From: Robbsia betulipollinis
Lineage (GTDB): Bacteria > Pseudomonadota > Gammaproteobacteria > Burkholderiales > Burkholderiaceae
Length of the DNA: 64,000 nt
Direction of reading: 5' to 3'
Assembly (NCBI RefSeq): GCF_026624755.1
Contig: NZ_JAPMXC010000001.1
Location: 1-64,000 of the forward strand
Shown: positions 52,530 to 61,491 of the stretch, in pieces
Layout: each line of letters begins with the position of its first letter
Position numbering within the stretch: the first letter of the stretch is position 1
Notes under the pieces: model-generated
Seen by the model: only the letters and a program-made list of their open reading frames with translations
What the model was told of the DNA's origin: nothing
Databases searched by the model: none
Translations under genes and position numbers: made by a program

Positions 52530-53135
52530 TCAGTATTCGACGCCGCGCTGCGCCTTGATGCCCTGCTCGCGATACGGGTGTTTGATCACGCGCATTTCGG
52601 TGGCGAGGTCGGCGGCCGCGATCATCGGTTCGGCCGCATGGCGGCCCGTGACCACGACATGCAGCATGGGCGGGCGGGCGTTCAGCACGGCGAGCACTTC
52701 GTCGAGCGGCAGGTAGTCGTATTTCAGCACGGTGTTCAATTCGTCGAGCACGACCATCTGATAGTCCCCGCTTTCGATCATGCGGCGCGCGGCGTCCCAG
52801 CCCCGGCGCGCGGTGGCGATGTCGGCGGCGCGGTCCTGCGTGTTCCAGGTATAACCGTCGCCCATCGTGACGAAATCGCAGCCCGGAAACGCTCCCAGGA
52901 AATCGCGCTCCGAGGTGTAGAGCGCGCCCTTGATGAATTGTACGACGCCCAGGCGCATGCCATGGCCGAGCACGCGTACGGCCATGCCGAATGCGGCCGT
53001 GGTCTTGCCCTTGCCGGTGCCGGTGTTGACGATCAACAGGCCTTTTTCCTGGTGCGCGGCAGCCTGCTTCCTGTCGAAGCCTTCCTTGCGCCGTTGGGTC
53101 ATCCGCTGGTGTGCGTCGGGGTCTGTTTTCATCAT
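52530..53135 (-). CDS. cobO: Cob(I)yrinic acid a,c-diamide adenosyltransferase
   Basis: A 201-residue CobA/CobO/BtuR-type enzyme that adds the adenosyl group to Co(I) corrinoids. P-loop VNTGTGKGKTTAAFGMAVRV at about 36-55; FIKGALYTSERDFL, TWNTQDRAADIATAR, and VVLDELNTVLKYDYLPLDEV are signatures. The stop lies three bases before the cobB start; the start overlaps cobE by 4 bases. Confidence 0.95.
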   Translation of the reverse strand: MMKTDPDAHQRMTQRRKEGFDRKQAAAHQEKGLLIVNTGTGKGKTTAAFGMAVRVLGHGMRLGVVQFIKGALYTSERDFLGAFPGCDFVTMGDGYTWNTQDRAADIATARRGWDAARRMIESGDYQMVVLDELNTVLKYDYLPLDEVLAVLNARPPMLHVVVTGRHAAEPMIAAADLATEMRVIKHPYREQGIKAQRGVEY

Positions 53136-53665
53136 CGATCGTCAGTAAAGGTGCTGGCATCTTCCCAAACGGGGCCGGTTGCCGCCGGGCCGGACAGGGC
53201 GACCGAAACGCCGTGCCGCGACGTCTTGCGCACGAGCAGCACGCCCCGCGGCGACGCGCACAGCGCGGCGAGTTCGCAGACGCCGTCGATGCCGAACCGC
53301 GCGCGTACGGCGTCCGAGGGGCGCGAGACGTCCGGGGCGTGCGCCGCCAACGCGGCCAGCGCTTCCTGCGGGAAATGCCGCAGCGCCAGCCGATGGCGCG
53401 CGCAGTAGTCCAGCAGGCCGGATTCCGTCGCCTTCGCGTCGAGCGTCGCCACCTGCACGAGCACGCCCGTGTTCCAGGTGGCGGTTCCGGTGCCGGAAGC
53501 GTGCGTGTCGACGGCGGCGGGACCGCCGGCAAAAGGACGGTGATCGCCGGCATCGGGCAGCAGGCGGGCCGACCACGTGGCGCCCAGCGCGAACCGGACC
53601 GCCGCGTCGATCGCCGCGCTGCCGACGCCGCGACGGCATCCCAGGCCGATGGTGTAAAGGGTCAA
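53132..53665 (-). CDS. cobE: CobE / CbiG C-terminal-like protein
   Basis: About 177 residues: TLYTIGLGCRRGVGSAAIDA is the opening of the CobE/GbiG-C fold, and ATWNTGVLVQVATLDAKATE and LRHFPQEALAALAAHAP follow the family ('F-x-x-e-x-L'). It acts in aerobic corrin ring synthesis, with a poorly defined step. I choose TTG 53665 because GGAG lies 8 bases upstream and the family begins there; ATG 53698 is the alternative. First gene of the leftward operon. Confidence 0.75.
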   Translation of the reverse strand: MTLYTIGLGCRRGVGSAAIDAAVRFALGATWSARLLPDAGDHRPFAGGPAAVDTHASGTGTATWNTGVLVQVATLDAKATESGLLDYCARHRLALRHFPQEALAALAAHAPDVSRPSDAVRARFGIDGVCELAALCASPRGVLLVRKTSRHGVSVALSGPAATGPVWEDASTFTDDR

Positions 53666-53775
53666 TCTGGCGTCTCCGGGGGAACGACGATAGCACATCG
53701 CGTGCCGCAGGGTGTCGAGGCTGTCGGCACGCGATGGTGCCACGAGATGCTTGGATCGGGCCGCATCCGGCCGTC

Positions 53776-53804
53776 TTGACGTGATCGTCACGCGCGCCTA
53801 GACT
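53776..53804 (+). promoter_or_regulatory. Sigma70-type promoter for cobW-cobN operon
   Basis: TTGACG (53776-53781), a 17-bp spacer and TAGACT (53799-53804): five and four of six consensus bases. Predicted start near 53811, which would give a leader of about 245 nt before cobW. A divergent promoter for cobE must lie within the same ~120 bp. Confidence 0.55.
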
Positions 53805-54054
53805 GGCACGCGCACCGCAGGGATGCGGTGCGCGTCGTTCGTTTCGAATTCGATTGATTTTCGTCTGGCGTCGTTCCGGCTTCCCGGCTTCCTGTTTTCC
53901 CGTCTCCTTCATCCTCGGGACAGCTGCGCGCGGTGTCCGTGCCGGTCCGCTCTGCGTTCTCCGCACAGGCAGTGGGACCGAGGCGGGCGACAGGCCGCGC
54001 CGCGGGCGAGGAAGCACCCGGACGGTACGCCAGGCCCGTGCCAGGAGCGTCATT
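53805..54054 (+). other. Long structured leader of the cobW operon
   Basis: About 250 bases without a convincing gene. It starts with a perfect 11-bp hairpin (53808-53818/53825-53835, loop AGGGAT). Downstream it shows blocks in the order of the cobalamin riboswitch (GGTG, CCGG, CCGCA, GTGGG, GGAAGC, GCCAGG), but the invariant AAUCC-like and B12-box positions are only partly kept. It ends with CAGGAG, the SD for the TTG start of cobW. Possibly a divergent B12 sensor; not proven. Confidence 0.4.
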
Positions 54055-55188
54055 TTGCAAACCCCCGCGCAGACCCGCAAGATCCCCGTCACCGTCGTGA
54101 CCGGCTTTCTCGGCAGTGGCAAGACGACCTTGCTGCGCCACATCCTCGCGCACGCGCAAGGCTTGCGGATCGCCGTGATCGTCAATGAATTCGGCGAGCT
54201 GGGCATCGACGGCGAGATTCTGAAAGGCTGCGGTATCGGCTGCGAGGTCGAGACCGGCAACGACGACGGCGTCGAGATCATCGAGCGGCGCGGCCAGCTG
54301 TACGAGCTGGCGAACGGCTGCCTCTGCTGCACCGTGCAGGAGGAATTCTTTCCGGTGATGGAGGCGTTGGTCGAGCGCCGCGAGGAGATCGACCATGTGC
54401 TGATCGAGACGTCCGGTCTCGCCTTGCCCAAGCCGCTGGTGCAGGCGTTCAACTGGCCGGCGATCAAGAACAGTTTTACCGTCGATGCGGTGATCACGGT
54501 GGTGGACGGCCCGGCCGCGGCGAGCGGGCAGTTCGCCGCGAACCCCACTGCGGTCGACGCGCAACGCCGCGCCGATCCGAATCTCGACCACGAATCGCCG
54601 CTGCACGAACTGTTCGAGGACCAGCTCGCTTCGGCGGACCTGGTGATCCTCAACAAGACCGATCTGCTCGTGCCCGGGCAGCGGGAGGCAGTGGAGACAC
54701 TGATCCGCGGCGAGATTCCGGCGCAGGTCAAGATCGTGCCCGCGAGCCTTGGACGCATCGACCTGCACGCCCTGCTTGGGCTCGGATCGGCGTCCGAGGC
54801 GACGATCCATCTGCGCGAAGACCATCACGGTTCGGCGGACGATCCCGATCACCACCACGACGATTTCGACTCGGTGGTGGTCAGCGCGACGGTGCGCGCG
54901 CGCGCGCCGCTGCTCGCGGCGCTGCACGCGCTGGTGGAGGCCCATACCATCTACCGCGTGAAGGGTTTCGCGGCGCTGCCCGCCGCGCCGATGCGGCTCG
55001 TGGTGCAGGGCGTCGGCAAACGCTTCGACAGCTATTTCGACCGCCGCTGGCAGGCCGACGAACTGGCGGAGCGCACGGCCAACCCCGCGCGGCCGACGAG
55101 CCATTTCGTGCTGATCGGCGAGGATCTCGACGTCGCGCGCCTGCAGCAGGCGTTCGATGCGGCGCTCGCGGCAGCGGCCGCCGCATGA
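54055..55188 (+). CDS. cobW: CobW-type GTP-dependent cobalt chaperone
   Basis: About 377 residues of the G3E GTPase family. Walker A VTGFLGSGKTTLLRHILAHA; metal site CLCCTV; switch/base motif VILNKTDLLVPG (N-K-x-D). A His/Asp-rich stretch EDHHGSADDPDHHHDDFDS at about 258-276 could hold extra metal. CobW supplies Co(II) to CobN. TTG 54055 is chosen: CAGGAG 7 bases upstream and family start. Directly precedes cobN, the standard pairing. Confidence 0.93.
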   Translation: MQTPAQTRKIPVTVVTGFLGSGKTTLLRHILAHAQGLRIAVIVNEFGELGIDGEILKGCGIGCEVETGNDDGVEIIERRGQLYELANGCLCCTVQEEFFPVMEALVERREEIDHVLIETSGLALPKPLVQAFNWPAIKNSFTVDAVITVVDGPAAASGQFAANPTAVDAQRRADPNLDHESPLHELFEDQLASADLVILNKTDLLVPGQREAVETLIRGEIPAQVKIVPASLGRIDLHALLGLGSASEATIHLREDHHGSADDPDHHHDDFDSVVVSATVRARAPLLAALHALVEAHTIYRVKGFAALPAAPMRLVVQGVGKRFDSYFDRRWQADELAERTANPARPTSHFVLIGEDLDVARLQQAFDAALAAAAAA

Positions 55189-55307
55189 AGGGCCGGGGCA
55201 GCGGGCGCGGAAATCCGCCTATCCGCCGACGATGCCATGGCCGGCGCGACGCGGCCGCCGTGCGTGCCGGCGCGCGCGCGCGTCGCATCGCGACGGGGCG
55301 CTGACGC

Positions 55308-58300
55308 ATGCATCTGTTGCGCACCACGCCCGGCGGCTTCGTCGATGACAGCGAGGGCGTCGTGCGGATCGATCAGACGCCCGCACGCATCGTCGTGCTC
55401 AGTTCGGCGGACACGACGCTGTCGCTGCTGGCGGCCGCGCAGGCGCGTCTCGGGCCGGCATGGCCGACACTGCGGCTGGCGAACCTCGCCTTCCTGCGCC
55501 AGCCGGCGTCGGTCGATTTCTACGAAGAGGATGTGCTGCGCCACGCGGAGGTGGTCGTCGTCGACCATCTGGGCGGCGAGGCGTACTGGCCGTACGGGAT
55601 CGAGCGGGTCACCGATCTCGCGGCCCGGCGCGGGCAATTGCTGGTGATGTTTTCCGGGGATCTGCAGGACGATCCGGCACTCACCGCGAAAAGCACGGCC
55701 GACCCGGCGCTGTGCCACCAATTGTGGCGCTATCTGCGCGAAGGGGGGCCGCGCAACGCCGATGCCTTCCTGCGCTGCCTCGCCTATCGCGGACTGGGCT
55801 GGGGCCACGAACCGGGCCTGCCCGAAGTCCTCCCGCCGCTGTCGATTCTGCCGCCTCCGGCCCATGCGGCGGCACTCGCCCCCTGCGGCGATGGCGAGGA
55901 GGGCGGATGCGGCAAGGCATGCAACGGCAAGGCATGCAACGGCAAGGCGTGCAACGGCAAGGCGTGCAACGGCAAGGCGTGCAACGGCCAGGGCTGCAAC
56001 GGCGCGGGGTGCCGTCACCTGTCCGTCGCCCCTTGGGTGGCACGCTGGCGTCCGGGCGTCCCCACGGTGGCGATCCTGTTCTACCGCGCCCATCTGCAAT
56101 CGGGCAATACGGACGTGTTCGACGCGATCGCCGCGGCGCTCGAACGGGTCGGGCTGAATCCGCTGCCGGTCGCGGTGACCTCGCTCAAGGACCCGGCAAG
56201 CGTGGCGGGCGTGCGCTGGCTGTGCGAACGGCAACGGGTGTCGCTGGTGCTGAATACCACCGCGTTCGCCGCGGCCGCCATCGCGCGCGACGGCCGGGCC
56301 GATCCGCTGGGTCCGCCGCCGGATCGTTCGGCGGATGCGTCATGGGACGCGTCGTCGGGGCGGAGACCTGGACTGGCCGATGCCGACGCGCTCGCCGGCG
56401 ACGCGCCGGTGCTGCAACTCATCCTCAGCGGCGCGAACCGCGACGACTGGATGCGCGACGAACAGGGACTGCGCGCGCGCGACGTCGCCATGCATATCGC
56501 GCTGCCGGAAGTGGACGGGCGCATCATCACGCGCGCCGTCAGTTTCAAGGGCCTCGCGTATCACTGCCCGCTGACGCAGGTCGACGTGGTGCGCTACCAG
56601 GCCGATCACGAACGCATCGCCTTCGTCGCGGAATTGAGCCAACGCTGGTGCCGCCTGCGCACGTTGCCGAACGCGCGCAAACGGCTTGCGCTGGTGATGG
56701 CCAATTACCCGCTCGGCGAAGGCCGGATCGGCAATGGCGTCGGGCTCGATACACCGGCGTCGGTGGCCGGCATTCTGGCGATGCTGGCCGCGCAGGGGTA
56801 TCGCGTCGACGCGCCGCCGGCGGATGGCGCGGCGCTGATGGCCTACCTGACGCGCGGCGTCACCAACGATCCGACGACGCGTGACGCCCGCCCGGCGTTC
56901 CAGAGCCTGTCGATGGCGGACTACCGGCAGGCACTCGTGGCATTGCCCGATGCGGTGCGGGCAGCGCTCGCGACGCAATGGGGCGAACCCGAGGACGACC
57001 CGACGGTGCGCGATGGCCGCTTCATGATCGCGGGCTGGCGCTTCGGCCGGGTGTTCGTCGGCATCCAGCCCTCGCGCAGCCGCGGGGCGGGAGACTACGC
57101 GAGCTATCACGATGCGCAGCTCGTGCCGCCGCATGCCTATCTGGCCTTCTATCTGTGGCTGCGGCAGACCTTCGCCGTCGACGCGGTGGTGCATGTCGGC
57201 AAGCACGGCAATCTCGAATGGCTGCCGGGCAAGAGCGTGGCGCTGGGCGCGAGCTGCTGGCCGGACCTGACGCTGGGTCCGATGCCGCATCTGTACCCGT
57301 TCATCGTCAACGACCCGGGCGAGGGTAGTCAGGCGAAACGGCGCGCGCAGGCGGTGATCATCGACCACCTGATGCCGCCGCTCACGCGCGCGGAAAGCTA
57401 TGGGCCCTTGCAGGACCTCGAACGCCAGGTCGATGAATATTACGACGCGCTGCTGGTCGATCCGCGCCGCGCCAGGCTGCTGCGCCGCACGATTCTCGCG
57501 ACCATCGTCGCGCATCGTCTGCACCAGGAGCTCGGACTCGCGCCGCCGACCGATCCCGACGCCGAAGACGCGTTGTTGAACCGCGCGGACGCCTACCTGT
57601 GCGAGTTGAAGGAGGCGCAGATCCGCGACGGCCTGCATACCTTCGGGGTCTCGCCCGCGGGCGTGCAGCGCCGCGACACGCTGCTGGCGCTGAGCCGCTT
57701 TCCGGTGGGCGACGGCAAGGGCGTGCGCGCGGGGCTGCTCGCCGCGCTGGCGCAGGATCTGGCCCTGGGCGACGATTTCGACGCCGTGCAGGGCGACCCC
57801 GCGCGGACATGGCAAGGTGCGCGGCCCGCGCTGCTGATGGGATGCACGGATGCGCCCTGGCGGCATCATGGCGATACGCGCGAGCGGCTGGAATTGCTGG
57901 CGCTGGCCTTGCTGGAACGCATGGGCGGACTTGAAGACGGCGGCGGGATCCCGGGCGACGCCATGGGTCGGGGCGATGCCGCGCATCCGCTCGATCGGGC
58001 GCTGGCCACCATGCCGCTCACCGGCCGGGTACTGGCGCGCATCGCCTCGCAGCTCGCGCCCCGGCTCGACGCCTGCGGCCCGCAGGAAATGCATCAGCTG
58101 GCACGGGGTCTGGCCGGCTGCTTCGTGCCGCCCGGACCCAGCGGCGCGCCCTCGCGCGGCCGGCCCGACGTACTGCCCACCGGGCGCAACTTCTATTCCG
58201 TCGATACCCGGGCGATTCCGACGCAATCGGCGTGGGCGCTCGGTCTGAAGTCGGCGAACCAACTGGTCGAGCGGCACTTGCAGGAGCATGGCGATTTTCC

Positions 58301-59387
58301 CCGCGCGATCGGCCTCTCTGTCTGGGGCACCGCGACGATGCGCACCGGCGGCGACGATATCGCGCAGGCCTTCGCGTTGATCGGCGTGCGCCCGCGCTGG
58401 GCCGCGGGCAGCCACCGCGTGAGCGATTTCGAGATCCTGCCGATCGCCATCTTCAACCGGCCGCGGATCGACGTCACGTTGCGGGTTTCCGGATTTTTTC
58501 GCGATGCCTTCGCCAATGTCATGCATCTCTTCGACGCGGCGGTGCAGGCGGTGGCCGAACTCGACGAACCCGAGGACGAGAACCCGATCCGCGCGCGCGT
58601 GATGCGCGAGCGCGACGCCTGGGTGGCCCGCGGCGTTGCGCCGGAAGTCGCCCGGGAGCGTGCGGGCTGGCGGGTTTTCGGCTCCCGGCCGGGCAGCTAT
58701 GGCGCCGGGCTGCAATCGGTGATCGAGGGCGGCCACTGGCAGGACGACGCCGATCTGAGCGACGCGTACCAGGCCGCCGGCGGCTATGCCTATTCGCTGA
58801 CGCACGACGGCGCCGAGGCCGGGGCGGTGTTCGGCGAGCGTCTGACGGCATTGGACGTGGTGCTGCAGAACCAGGACAACCGCGAGCACGATGTGCTCGA
58901 TTCGAGCGATTACCACCAGTTCCAGGGGGGCATGACGGCGGCGGTTCGGCATTTGTCCGGGCAGCAACCGGTGGTCTATCTCGGCGACCACAGTCAGGCC
59001 GACGCGCCGCGCATCCGCACGCTGGGCGAGGAAATCTCCCGTGTGATCCGGTCCCGCGCCGTCAACCCGAAGTGGCTCGACGGCGTCAAGCGCCATGGCT
59101 ACAAGGGCGCGGCGGAACTGGCCGACACCGTCGATTGCCTGTTCGGATACGACGCCACCGCCCGCGTCGTGAGCGATCATCAATACGCGCTGGTGACCGA
59201 CGCCTACCTGAACGATCCTGCCACGCGCGCGTTTCTCGCACGCGATAATCCGCAGGCGCTGCACGCGATCTGCGAGCGGTTGCTGGAGGCGATGCAGCGC
59301 GGTCTTTGGGAACATCCCGGCGCCTACCACGACCAGGTGCGCGCGCATCTGCTCGACGCCGAACAACGTTTGGAACAGCTTTCATGA
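55308..59387 (+). CDS. cobN: Cobaltochelatase subunit CobN
   Basis: A 1359-residue ATP-dependent cobaltochelatase large subunit that inserts Co(II) into hydrogenobyrinate a,c-diamide. Typical stretches are VVHVGKHGNLEWLPGKSVAL, HLYPFIVNDPGEGSQAKRRA, LPTGRNFYSVDTRAIPTQSA and DSSDYHQFQGGMTAAV. It is ~90 residues longer than usual; a Cys-rich repeat at about residues 202-235 (five KACNG units plus variants) accounts for part of this. The stop overlaps the ChlI-like start (ATGA), so the ATPase partner is translationally coupled. Confidence 0.95.
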   Translation: MHLLRTTPGGFVDDSEGVVRIDQTPARIVVLSSADTTLSLLAAAQARLGPAWPTLRLANLAFLRQPASVDFYEEDVLRHAEVVVVDHLGGEAYWPYGIERVTDLAARRGQLLVMFSGDLQDDPALTAKSTADPALCHQLWRYLREGGPRNADAFLRCLAYRGLGWGHEPGLPEVLPPLSILPPPAHAAALAPCGDGEEGGCGKACNGKACNGKACNGKACNGKACNGQGCNGAGCRHLSVAPWVARWRPGVPTVAILFYRAHLQSGNTDVFDAIAAALERVGLNPLPVAVTSLKDPASVAGVRWLCERQRVSLVLNTTAFAAAAIARDGRADPLGPPPDRSADASWDASSGRRPGLADADALAGDAPVLQLILSGANRDDWMRDEQGLRARDVAMHIALPEVDGRIITRAVSFKGLAYHCPLTQVDVVRYQADHERIAFVAELSQRWCRLRTLPNARKRLALVMANYPLGEGRIGNGVGLDTPASVAGILAMLAAQGYRVDAPPADGAALMAYLTRGVTNDPTTRDARPAFQSLSMADYRQALVALPDAVRAALATQWGEPEDDPTVRDGRFMIAGWRFGRVFVGIQPSRSRGAGDYASYHDAQLVPPHAYLAFYLWLRQTFAVDAVVHVGKHGNLEWLPGKSVALGASCWPDLTLGPMPHLYPFIVNDPGEGSQAKRRAQAVIIDHLMPPLTRAESYGPLQDLERQVDEYYDALLVDPRRARLLRRTILATIVAHRLHQELGLAPPTDPDAEDALLNRADAYLCELKEAQIRDGLHTFGVSPAGVQRRDTLLALSRFPVGDGKGVRAGLLAALAQDLALGDDFDAVQGDPARTWQGARPALLMGCTDAPWRHHGDTRERLELLALALLERMGGLEDGGGIPGDAMGRGDAAHPLDRALATMPLTGRVLARIASQLAPRLDACGPQEMHQLARGLAGCFVPPGPSGAPSRGRPDVLPTGRNFYSVDTRAIPTQSAWALGLKSANQLVERHLQEHGDFPRAIGLSVWGTATMRTGGDDIAQAFALIGVRPRWAAGSHRVSDFEILPIAIFNRPRIDVTLRVSGFFRDAFANVMHLFDAAVQAVAELDEPEDENPIRARVMRERDAWVARGVAPEVARERAGWRVFGSRPGSYGAGLQSVIEGGHWQDDADLSDAYQAAGGYAYSLTHDGAEAGAVFGERLTALDVVLQNQDNREHDVLDSSDYHQFQGGMTAAVRHLSGQQPVVYLGDHSQADAPRIRTLGEEISRVIRSRAVNPKWLDGVKRHGYKGAAELADTVDCLFGYDATARVVSDHQYALVTDAYLNDPATRAFLARDNPQALHAICERLLEAMQRGLWEHPGAYHDQVRAHLLDAEQRLEQLS
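55911..56012. repeat. 15-bp tandem repeat coding for Cys-rich KACNG units in CobN
   Basis: Five near-identical 15-bp units (GGCAAGGCRTGCAAC), one diverged unit and a partial one run in frame through cobN. They encode GKACN repeats with a cysteine every five residues, preceded by GGCGK and followed by GQGCNGAGC: eight cysteines in about 37 residues. Confidence 0.92.
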
Positions 59388-60577
59388 CGCACGAAACGGG
59401 GCCTTTGCCGGGATCTTTCACGGGCGAGCGCGTGAACGGCGCGAGCATCGCGGGGATGCCGGCGTTTCCCTTCACCGCGCTGGTCGCGCAGGCGCGCCTG
59501 CAACTGGCGCTGCAACTCGTCGCGGTGGACCCGGGCATCGGCGGCGTGCTGATCAGTGGGCCACGCGGCACGGCGAAGTCGACGAGCGCCCGCGCGCTTG
59601 CCGACCTGCTGCCCGAGGGACGTTTCGTGAATGTGCCGCTGGGCGCCAGCGAGGCGCAATTGATCGGCACGCTCGATCTGGAGGCGGTGTTGCGCGAGGC
59701 CAGCGTGCGCTTCGCGCCGGGCCTGCTGGCTCGCGCGCATGGCGGCGTGCTGTATGTCGATGAAGTGAATCTGCTGGCCGACCATCTCGTGGATCCGCTG
59801 CTCGACGTCGCGTCGAGCGGCATCAACACGGTGGAGCGCGAGGGCGTTTCGCACCGCCATGCCGCGCGTTTCGTGCTGGTGGGCACGATGAACCCGGAGG
59901 AAGGGGCGCTGCGTCCGCAATTGAGCGATCGCTTCGGTCTCGCGGTCGCGCTGGAGAACTGCACCGATCCGCTGCTGCGTCAGCAGATCGTCAGGACGCG
60001 GCTCGCGTACGACGCCGACGCGGCGGGATTCTGCGCCGCGCATGCCGATGCGCAGCGCGCGCTGGCGGAGCGTCTCGCGCGGGCGCGGCGAGGCCTTGCG
60101 CGCCTGGGCTTCGACGATACGGTGCACGCCCACGTCAGCCGCCTGTGCATCGCGGCAGGCGTCGACGGGATGCGTGCCGATCTGGTGATGCTCAAGGCGG
60201 CGCGGGCGCTCGCGGTGTTCGAGGAGGCCGACGCCGTGACGCCCGCGCACGTGGACCGCGTCGCGGAATTCGTGCTGTGGCATCGGCGCGGGGCGTCTGC
60301 CGTGGAAGCGGGGACGGACGATGGCACCGGCAATATGACCGAAGGCGGGACCGAGGGCGGGACCGAAAGCGGGGCCGGCGCGACGGACCGGGGCACGAGC
60401 GACGACACCGACGACACCCATGACGTCGACATTGCAGGCGGCGGGGGGGCGGGCGACGTCCCGTCGCGCGGCGTGGCGGATGACGACGACGGCAAGGACT
60501 GGGGCTATGTCGCACCGACGCCGGTGCGCGGCGCGCGCGTCAAGCAGACGAGGCCGCTGCCCGCAAAAAAAGCCTGA
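59384..60577 (+). CDS. ChlI/BchI-like AAA+ ATPase of the cobaltochelatase
   Basis: A 397-residue magnesium-chelatase-type AAA+ subunit. Walker A ISGPRGTAKSTSARALADLL (about 55-74), Walker B GGVLYVDEVNLLADHLVDPL, sensor LVGTMNPEEGALRPQLSDRFG. The last ~80 residues are a Gly/Thr/Asp-rich acidic tail not found in ChlI proper. In many bacteria CobN works with ChlI/ChlD-like partners in place of CobS/CobT; position supports this. Confidence 0.9.
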   Translation: MTHETGPLPGSFTGERVNGASIAGMPAFPFTALVAQARLQLALQLVAVDPGIGGVLISGPRGTAKSTSARALADLLPEGRFVNVPLGASEAQLIGTLDLEAVLREASVRFAPGLLARAHGGVLYVDEVNLLADHLVDPLLDVASSGINTVEREGVSHRHAARFVLVGTMNPEEGALRPQLSDRFGLAVALENCTDPLLRQQIVRTRLAYDADAAGFCAAHADAQRALAERLARARRGLARLGFDDTVHAHVSRLCIAAGVDGMRADLVMLKAARALAVFEEADAVTPAHVDRVAEFVLWHRRGASAVEAGTDDGTGNMTEGGTEGGTESGAGATDRGTSDDTDDTHDVDIAGGGGAGDVPSRGVADDDDGKDWGYVAPTPVRGARVKQTRPLPAKKA

Positions 60578-60597
60578 GCCGCCGTGCGACGGACGCC

Positions 60598-61461
60598 TTG
60601 CCGGCGCCCGTCGCACGGCGGCCGCCTCGCGGTGCCGCGCGACAACACGCCGCGCAGGGCCGGTCCTTGCCCGGGAACGCCCGTCAGGAATCGTCCTTGC
60701 GCCAGATCGATTGGTTGTCCACCTTGCTGGAAAAGAAGCGCGCGCCGCTGGGGCGACGGCATTTGCGCTGGCGTGAACCGCGTCTGCCCGCCCTGCGGCG
60801 TTGTTTCTTTTTGCTCGACTGCTCGGCGTCGATGGTGGGCAGCGGCGCGTTGGCGCAGGCGAAAGGCTGGCTGACAGGTGTGTCGCCGTCCCTGCGACAC
60901 GCCGGTGCGCACGTCGCGCTCGTGAGCTTTGGTGGAGGGCGGGCGGAGGTGCATTTCGGGCCGGGGCCGCTGCCGGACCACAGGGGGCGGAATCGGGAAA
61001 TTGCGCCGGAACGTGCGCCAGGTCCGGGGCGCAAGGATGCGCCGGGTAATGGGCCGAGTAATGGGCCGAGTAATGGGCCAGGTAATGGGCCGGGTCGTGC
61101 GTCGGGTCGTGCGTCGGGTCATGGGCCGGACGACGGTCGGCAGGAGTGGGACAACGGCTGGAACGCACATTGGCTCGAACCGATCGGCGGTGGGGGCGGC
61201 ACCCCGCTCGCTCTCGGGCTGGCGACATTGGTGCGCCTGCGCGACGCGCGCAGGCCAAGCGGACGGCGCAATGCCTGCATGCACGATATTCTGGTAGTAC
61301 TGAGCGATGGGCGTACCGCCGAGCGGCCGCCCGCGCCGAAGGGTTTTGCGCGCATCGTGCTGGTCGATTTCGAGACCCGGCGCATTGCGTTGAACGGATG
61401 CGCCGCCCTGGCCGCGCAGTGGGGCGCGGAGTGCATGTCGAGCGGCAAGTCGCTCTGGTAA
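60598..61461 (+). CDS. VWA-domain ChlD-like chelatase subunit
   Basis: A 287-residue protein with a von Willebrand A domain: FFLLDCSASMVGSGALAQAK gives the MIDAS D-x-S-x-S, GGGGGTPLALGLATLVRL the threonine, and DILVVLSDGRTAERP the aspartate. The AAA+ half of true ChlD is missing, so it is a short form, about the length of only the C-terminal third. A Gly/Asn/Pro/Ser repeat interrupts the domain. The only start in frame is TTG 60598; an upstream fragment may be missing. Likely links the ATPase to CobN. Confidence 0.78.
   Translation: MPAPVARRPPRGAARQHAAQGRSLPGNARQESSLRQIDWLSTLLEKKRAPLGRRHLRWREPRLPALRRCFFLLDCSASMVGSGALAQAKGWLTGVSPSLRHAGAHVALVSFGGGRAEVHFGPGPLPDHRGRNREIAPERAPGPGRKDAPGNGPSNGPSNGPGNGPGRASGRASGHGPDDGRQEWDNGWNAHWLEPIGGGGGTPLALGLATLVRLRDARRPSGRRNACMHDILVVLSDGRTAERPPAPKGFARIVLVDFETRRIALNGCAALAAQWGAECMSSGKSLW
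61045..61128. repeat. 12-bp tandem repeat in the VWA gene
   Basis: Seven 12-bp units of the type GGTAATGGGCCG with variants (GGTCGTGCGTCG twice) code for G-N-G-P, S-N-G-P and G-R-A-S tetrapeptides in a loop of the VWA domain. Confidence 0.88.
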
Positions 61462-61491
61462 AGCCGCATACGGCCGCGGCGCGCCGCTTCG

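Noticed and set aside
53854-54054. N-terminal extension of CobW from an upstream ATG
   Set aside because: The extra 67 residues show no CobW similarity, while TTG 54055 has a good SD and the family start.
55911-56012. CRISPR array
   Set aside because: Units are contiguous 15-mers without spacers and lie in frame inside cobN.
5206-60600. Very long open frames opposite cobN, lutB and phage genes
   Set aside because: They are high-GC antisense shadows with Arg/Ala/Pro/His-rich products and no family signatures.
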